Source: Euptelea pleiosperma
Taxonomy: Eukaryota; Streptophyta; Magnoliopsida; Ranunculales; Eupteleaceae
DNA: 64,000 bases
Direction of reading: 5' to 3'
Assembly: GCA_035048495.1 (NCBI GenBank)
Contig: CM068543.1
Span: 35,403,096-35,467,095, forward strand
A program made the translations under genes and the position numbers. The notes beneath the pieces were generated by a model. The model ran no database searches. It was not told the DNA's origin and saw only the letters and a program-made list of their open reading frames with translations. Shown here in pieces: positions 60,563-64,000 of this stretch; position 1 is the stretch's first letter, and each line of letters starts with the position of its first letter.

Positions 60563-61795
60563 CGTCAGTGCTCCTTCCTGCTGGAGCGCCTGCACCAGCC
60601 ATCGCCCTCCCCTTCCTCGCCGCTGCCTCCTGCGTGCTCCACCATTGCCACCTCTCATTCCTCTTCACCGGCGTCTATCTTCACAGGCAGAACCTTCGGC
60701 CTCCCTTCTACATTACCGGTGGTCTCCTCCACCGTTGCAACTCTGGCCCACGAACCAGCCACCATGTGCAGGAACCCTGCAACTCCACCGTGGATCACTG
60801 CCACGACACCTTCTCCCTCAATCTTGTCGGACTGGTGCGCTGCAACCCTGTAAATACCAAAGCCCTGCAACTTGGAGGAAGAACAACAAACATTCCTAAA
60901 AAAAAAAAAAAGAGAAAAAGAGGAAGAGAAAGAAGAAGGGAGGAGAACGGTTTCCCCCAACTCCTCCATTGCTGGTCCGACCAGCACGTAGCCCAGCAAA
61001 CCATGCCGTTTCAGGCAACTCTACCTCCCTCCTACTACCGCCATCAACACCAGCCACCACTACTTGCAGATTTCGCCTCCATCCTCCTTGCTGCATGGAT
61101 GCATAGGCAGCATCACCACTGAACATCATCACCTAGCCGGACCACCATCTTCTCCGGCGTATCCACCACCATTGCCATGGTTTAGAGCATCACTAGCCGT
61201 CCAAACCTTGGGCCCCATTTTCTCACTCACTATCCTTGGCCAAATCATGGCCAAGCATTCATTCCGGCCAAGTTCGGATCTCTTTTTTTTTTCTCTAGAG
61301 AGCAATCTCTCTCTAGAGATCTCTCTCATCTACTCCATGATCTCCATGAACATGCTGTCCTTCTTGTTGGTCGGCAAACAACCACACATGGCCGAAAGGT
61401 AATCCAAGGTTAGGTTTCTTTCTCATTTAGTTTCTTTCTTCTACTTTCTCTCTCTATATTCTAGCTCTCTCTCTCTAGATCTCTTCAAGTCTTCATTTCT
61501 CTCTCTCTAGTTTTTCTATAAATTAATTTGTAGGTTGTTTTCCTTTTACTTTGTTTAAACTCTATTGCAATGTAATGGGAATTAGTAGAATTAATAAAAG
61601 TGAGATTATTTTGATCATTTCATGCTCTTTATTGCACTAACGTGATTAATCCCGAGTGTGGATCGACATCCGACACGAGCCACTGTGCAAAATTGCTCAT
61701 TTTACAGGGTTTGAGTGAAAAAGAATCGGATAATTACAAATATTGTTGAGATCTAGGATTTCCGTAACCAACGACGCGGAAAAATCCTACTTTCA

Positions 61796-64000
61796 CATTC
61801 CTAAGCTTATAACAAGTTACTTTTACGCAACCGGACCTCATAATTTGACTCAATCTCTTCTATTACAATTGTTTCAACACATTTGAAGTCTTGGAACAAT
61901 ATTCGGAACAGTCGAAACAAGTTTGCTCCATTCGTGCGTATTGGACTCAGTTTGTGCGTTACATTCCTAAGCTTTTAACAAATTACTTTTTCGCAACAAG
62001 ACCTCATAATTTGACCCAATCTATTCCATTACAATTGTTTCAACACATTTGAAGTCTTGGAACAAGATTCGGGATCGTCGAAACAAGTTTGCTCCATCCG
62101 TGCGTCAATGTCTTTAATTGTACTCAGTTTGTCCGTTACATTCCTAAGCTTATAACAAGTGACTTTTTCGCAATCGGACCTCATAGTTTGACTCAATATC
62201 TTCTATTACAATTGTTTCAACACATTTGAAGTCTTGGAACAAGATTCGGGACAGTCGAAACAAGTTTACCCCATGCGTTCGTCAATGTCTCTAATTGGAC
62301 TCAGTTTGGGTGTTACATTCTGCCTATAATTACTGACTATTTGGCAACCGAACCTCGTAATTTGACTCAATAACTTCAATCACAATTGTTACAACACATT
62401 TGAAGTGTTGGAAAAAGATTGGGGACAGTCGTAACAAGTTTGCTCCATGCGTTCGTCAATGTGTCTAATTGGACTCAGTTTGGGTGTTACATTCCTAAGC
62501 CTATAATTACTGACTTTTTGCAACCGGACCTCGAAATTTTACTCAATAACTTCAATCACAATTGTTACAATACATTTGAAATGTTAGAACAAGATTTGGG
62601 ACAGTCGGAACAAGTTTGCTCCATGCGTTCGTCAATGTCTCTAATTGGACTCAGTTTGGGTGTTACATTCCTAAGCCTATAATTACTGACTTTTTGCAAC
62701 CGGACCTCGAAATTTTACTCAATAACTTCAATCACAATTGTTACAATACATTTGAAATGTTAGAACAAGATTTGGGACAGTCGGAACAAGTTTGCTCCAT
62801 GCGTTCGTCAATGTCTCTAATTGGACTCAGTTTGGGTGTTACATTCCTAAGCCTATAATTACTGACTTTTTGGCAACCGGACCTCGTAATTTGACTCAAT
62901 ATCTTCTATTTCAACTGTTTTAACACATTTGAAGTGTTGGAACAAGATTCGGGACTATCGGAACAAGTTTGCCCCATTCGTGCGTCAATGACTCTAATTG
63001 GACTCCGTTTGTGCCGTACATTCTTAAGCTTATAACTGGTGACTTTTTCACAACTGGACCTCGTAATTTAACTCAATTTCTTCTATTACAATTGTTTCAA
63101 CACATTTGAAGTGTTGGAACAAGATTTGGGATAGTCGGAACAACCTTGCTCCATGCGTGCGTCAATGTCTCTAATTGGACTCAGTTTGTGTGTTACATTC
63201 CGAAGCCAATAACTAGTGACTTGTTCTCAACCGGACCTCGTAATTTTACTCAATATCTTATATGACAATTGTTTCAACACATTTGAAGTGTTGGAACAAG
63301 ATTTGAGACAGTCGGAACAAGTTTGCTCCATGCGTTCGTCAATATCTCTAATTGGACTCAGTTTGGGTGTTACATTCCTAAGCCAATAATTACTGACTTT
63401 TTGGCAACCGGACCTCGTAATTTGACTCAATATCTTCTATTTCAACTGTTTTAACACATTTGAAGTGTTGGAACAAGATTCGGGACTATCGGAACAAGTT
63501 TGCCCCATTCGTGCGTCAATGACTCTAATTGGACTCCGTTTGTGCCGTACATTCTTAAGCTTATAACTGCTGACTTTTTCACAACTGGACCTCGTAATTT
63601 AACTCAATTTCTTCTATTACAATTGTTTCAACACATTTGAAGTGTTGGAACAAGATTTGGGATAGTCGGAACAAGCTTGCTCCATGCGTGCGTCAATGTC
63701 TCTAATTGGACTCAGTTTGTGTGTTACATTCCGAAGCCAATAACTAGTGACTTGTTCTCAACCGGACCTCGTAATTTTACTCAATATCTTCTATGACAAT
63801 TGTTTCAACACATTTGAAGTGTTGGAACAAGATTTGAGACAGTCGGAACAAGTTTGCTCCATGCGTTCGTCAATATCTCTAATTGGACTCAGTTTGGGTG
63901 TTACATTCCTAAGCGTATAATTAATGACTTTTTTGTAACCGGACCTCGTAATTTGACTCAATATCTTCTATTACAACTTTTTTAACACATTTGAAGTGTT
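61796..64000. repeat. Satellite array B, right block (runs off the window)
   Basis: Starts with the right TSD copy CATTC. The sequence closely matches the stretch beginning near 54741, including rare variants such as GTCGTAACAAG and GAAATGTTAGAAC, so it is another copy of the short HOR. The marker monomer ends at 61939, an insert-corrected 2,110 bp from 57179. It differs by one extra tandem monomer at about 62521-62870. Confidence 0.94.
62521..62870. repeat. Exact single-monomer (176-bp) tandem duplication
   Basis: The monomer starting CAACCGGACCTCGAAATTTT at 62521 is followed at 62697 by a copy I read as identical. The parental stretch at about 55487 has only one copy between the same neighbours. 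Confidence 0.9.

Larger units (their letters stand above)
59151..61795 (+). mobile_element. Athila-family solo LTR in array B, opposite orientation
   Basis: 2,645 bp, TG...CA, flanked by CATTC (59146-59150 and 61796-61800). It starts TGATATTCGC and ends CTACTTTCA, so its sense strand is plus. It shares long similarity with the 17091 solo LTR (same GGAGTTGCA hairpins and flank) but has its own U5-side section (about 60895-61420). It carries a 47-bp A homopolymer (60116-60162). The TATA-like element is altered to CTTTAAAAG and the neighbouring inverted repeats are imperfect, so it looks older. Confidence 0.94.

Overview
The window reads as plant nuclear, centromere-type heterochromatin. It holds no ordinary host gene. 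Almost everything is either a tandem satellite with a ~176-bp monomer or retrotransposons inserted in it. The plant assignment rests on an Athila-type Ty3/gypsy pol and on L1-type LINEs that carry a plant-style ORF1 (DUF4283-like region plus zinc knuckle) and a C-terminal RNase H. I cannot name the species; the monomer does not resemble the Arabidopsis or Brassica centromere repeats as I remember them.

Layout. (1) 1-455, 13091-17090 and 19541-25113: satellite array A, organised as a 21-monomer higher-order repeat (HOR) of 3,685 bp. (2) 456-13090: an Athila element on the minus strand, with 5-bp TSD GACCC, inserted in array A. It has lost gag, protease and PBS but keeps an open RT-RNase H-integrase ORF (7623-10673). 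Its 3' LTR (456-5706) is split by a nested solo LTR (1578-4176, TSD AAGCT); the 5' LTR (10658-13090) preserves the empty site. (3) 17091-19540: a second solo LTR (TSD CAAGC). (4) 25114-27763: a 5'-truncated LINE lying exactly at the border between arrays A and B. (5) 27764-45177, 51027-59150 and 61796-64000: satellite array B, a diverged subfamily with a 27-monomer HOR of 4,739 bp in its left part; the period falls stepwise to 4,210, 2,812, 2,295 and 2,110 bp toward the right. (6) 45178-51026: an apparently complete LINE with a perfect 17-bp TSD and two open ORFs. (7) 59151-61795: a third solo LTR, in the opposite orientation (TSD CATTC).

How it fits together. The satellite evolves by unequal exchange of whole monomers: HORs, a 523-bp three-monomer duplication and a 176-bp single-monomer duplication. 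Athila-family elements insert and are then trimmed to solo LTRs by LTR-LTR recombination. Two solo LTRs and the intact LINE entered at nearly the same register of the monomer. The LTRs share a compact set of inverted repeats around a TATA box. The two LINEs share a short 3'-terminal stem-loop. No tRNA, rRNA, CRISPR array or host protein gene was found.
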